6,162 nt of DNA from Verrucomicrobiota bacterium (lineage in GTDB: Bacteria > Verrucomicrobiota > Verrucomicrobiia > Verrucomicrobiales > DEV007), in contig JAADHD010000412.1 in NCBI GenBank assembly GCA_013152075.1, positions 1 to 6,162 on the forward strand, in the 5' to 3' direction. Position 1 is the first letter of the stretch. Each line of letters opens with the position of its first letter. Below, in pieces: positions 5,597 to 6,162 of this stretch. A program made the position numbers and the translations under genes. The notes below the pieces were generated by a model that was not told where the DNA came from, did no database searches, and worked only from the letters and a program-made list of their open reading frames with translations.

Positions 5597-6162
5597 TTAA
5601 AGCACGTAATTTTTACTATTCCCTCGGTCCCACATTCTGACGGCGATCAAAACCACCACGGCAATCGATACCATCATCAGCGATACGATCACCGCACCTT
5701 CCAGATTTCCAATACTGATTTCTAGGAACACGGATGACGACAACACTTCCGTCCTGCCACGAATCGTTCCCGCGAAAACCAGGATGGGGCCAAACTCGCC
5801 CATCGCCCGCGTCCACGCCAGGGTTCCAGCGGTCGAAATCCCGCGCCAGGCTTCGGGCACTACCACACGAAAAAATGCCTGCGAGCGATTGCATCCCAAG
5901 GTCAACGCCACCTGCTCAGCCCGTGGACTGATTTGATCAAAGGTATTACGCATGGTGCGTACCGCGAATGCAGCCGCCACGGTGAACTGCGCAAGAATCA
6001 CCGCCGGCACCTTGTAAGTGATTCCCGCATCCACGCCCTCCGGCATGAGAGGGCCGAATATTTTACCGAACATCTCTTCAAAGCTTGGCCCGTCGATTCC
6101 AAACCATTCCCAAGGCGGCATTTTGTTAAATAGGATCAAGAGACTCAAGCCCACCACCAGCG
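5597..6162 (-). CDS. ABC transporter permease, ModB/CysT-type (5' end outside window)
   Basis: The frame is open to the right edge, giving about 187 C-terminal residues. Family members usually have 220-280, so the start is missing. A GTG near 6157 is probably internal, because the visible sequence begins within a hydrophobic segment (VVGLSLLILF). The inner-membrane segments seen are about YKVPAVILAQFTVAAAFAV, GISTAGTLAWTRAMGEFGPILVFAG and AVIVSLMMVSIAVVVLIAV. The cytoplasmic coupling (EAA-type) loop is EQVALTLGCNRSQAFFRVVVPEA. The TRAMGEFGPILVFAGTIRGRTEVLS stretch corresponds to ARA(L/M)GEFG in molybdate, tungstate and sulfate permeases. An unusually long extracytoplasmic loop (WEWFGIDGPSFEEMFGKIFGPLMPEGVDAGI) precedes the second visible helix. 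The ATPase follows after two bases. A substrate-binding protein gene would be expected further right, outside the window. Confidence 0.9.
   Translation of the reverse strand, partial: LVVGLSLLILFNKMPPWEWFGIDGPSFEEMFGKIFGPLMPEGVDAGITYKVPAVILAQFTVAAAFAVRTMRNTFDQISPRAEQVALTLGCNRSQAFFRVVVPEAWRGISTAGTLAWTRAMGEFGPILVFAGTIRGRTEVLSSSVFLEISIGNLEGAVIVSLMMVSIAVVVLIAVRMWDRGNSKNYVL

Overview
The window looks like a chromosomal segment from a bacterium of the Planctomycetes-Verrucomicrobia (PVC) group, most likely a verrucomicrobium. This is inferred from three things. Two secreted PQQ-type beta-propeller proteins begin their mature parts with an ENWPxWRG motif, a style abundant in PVC genomes. There is a REP-like cluster of short GC-rich palindromes. 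The proteins have moderate GC and little sign of strong Shine-Dalgarno use. No 16S or other marker is present, so the assignment stays tentative.

Layout from left to right. Positions 1-165 hold the last 54 codons of an unidentified plus-strand gene cut by the window edge. Positions 166-750 hold no convincing gene. This stretch contains a 10-bp-stem hairpin (183-205), a REP-like palindrome cluster (about 312-511) and a striking spacerless perfect 46-bp palindrome (606-651). Next come two minus-strand genes that form a tight operon: a secreted PQQ-propeller protein (1389-2624) followed by pdxH (751-1389), joined by a TAATG stop/start overlap. A second, paralogous PQQ-propeller gene (2718-4007) is transcribed divergently from the first, across a short spacer. 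It converges, with only 10 bases between stop codons, on a minus-strand operon. In transcription order that operon is a ModB-type ABC permease (cut by the right edge), a short ModC/TupC-type ATPase two bases later, and an outer-membrane beta-barrel 'transporter' protein.

Functionally, PdxH makes pyridoxal phosphate in the cytoplasm. The two propellers are probably exported to the periplasm or envelope, with unknown roles. The right-hand operon looks like an oxyanion-type (molybdate, tungstate or sulfate class) importer, with a possible outer-membrane channel encoded in the same transcript. No mobile-element gene, CRISPR array, tRNA or rRNA was seen. I did not find a clearly new system. The most unusual items are the 46-bp palindrome next to the REP-like cluster, and the pairing of an inner-membrane importer with an outer-membrane barrel.
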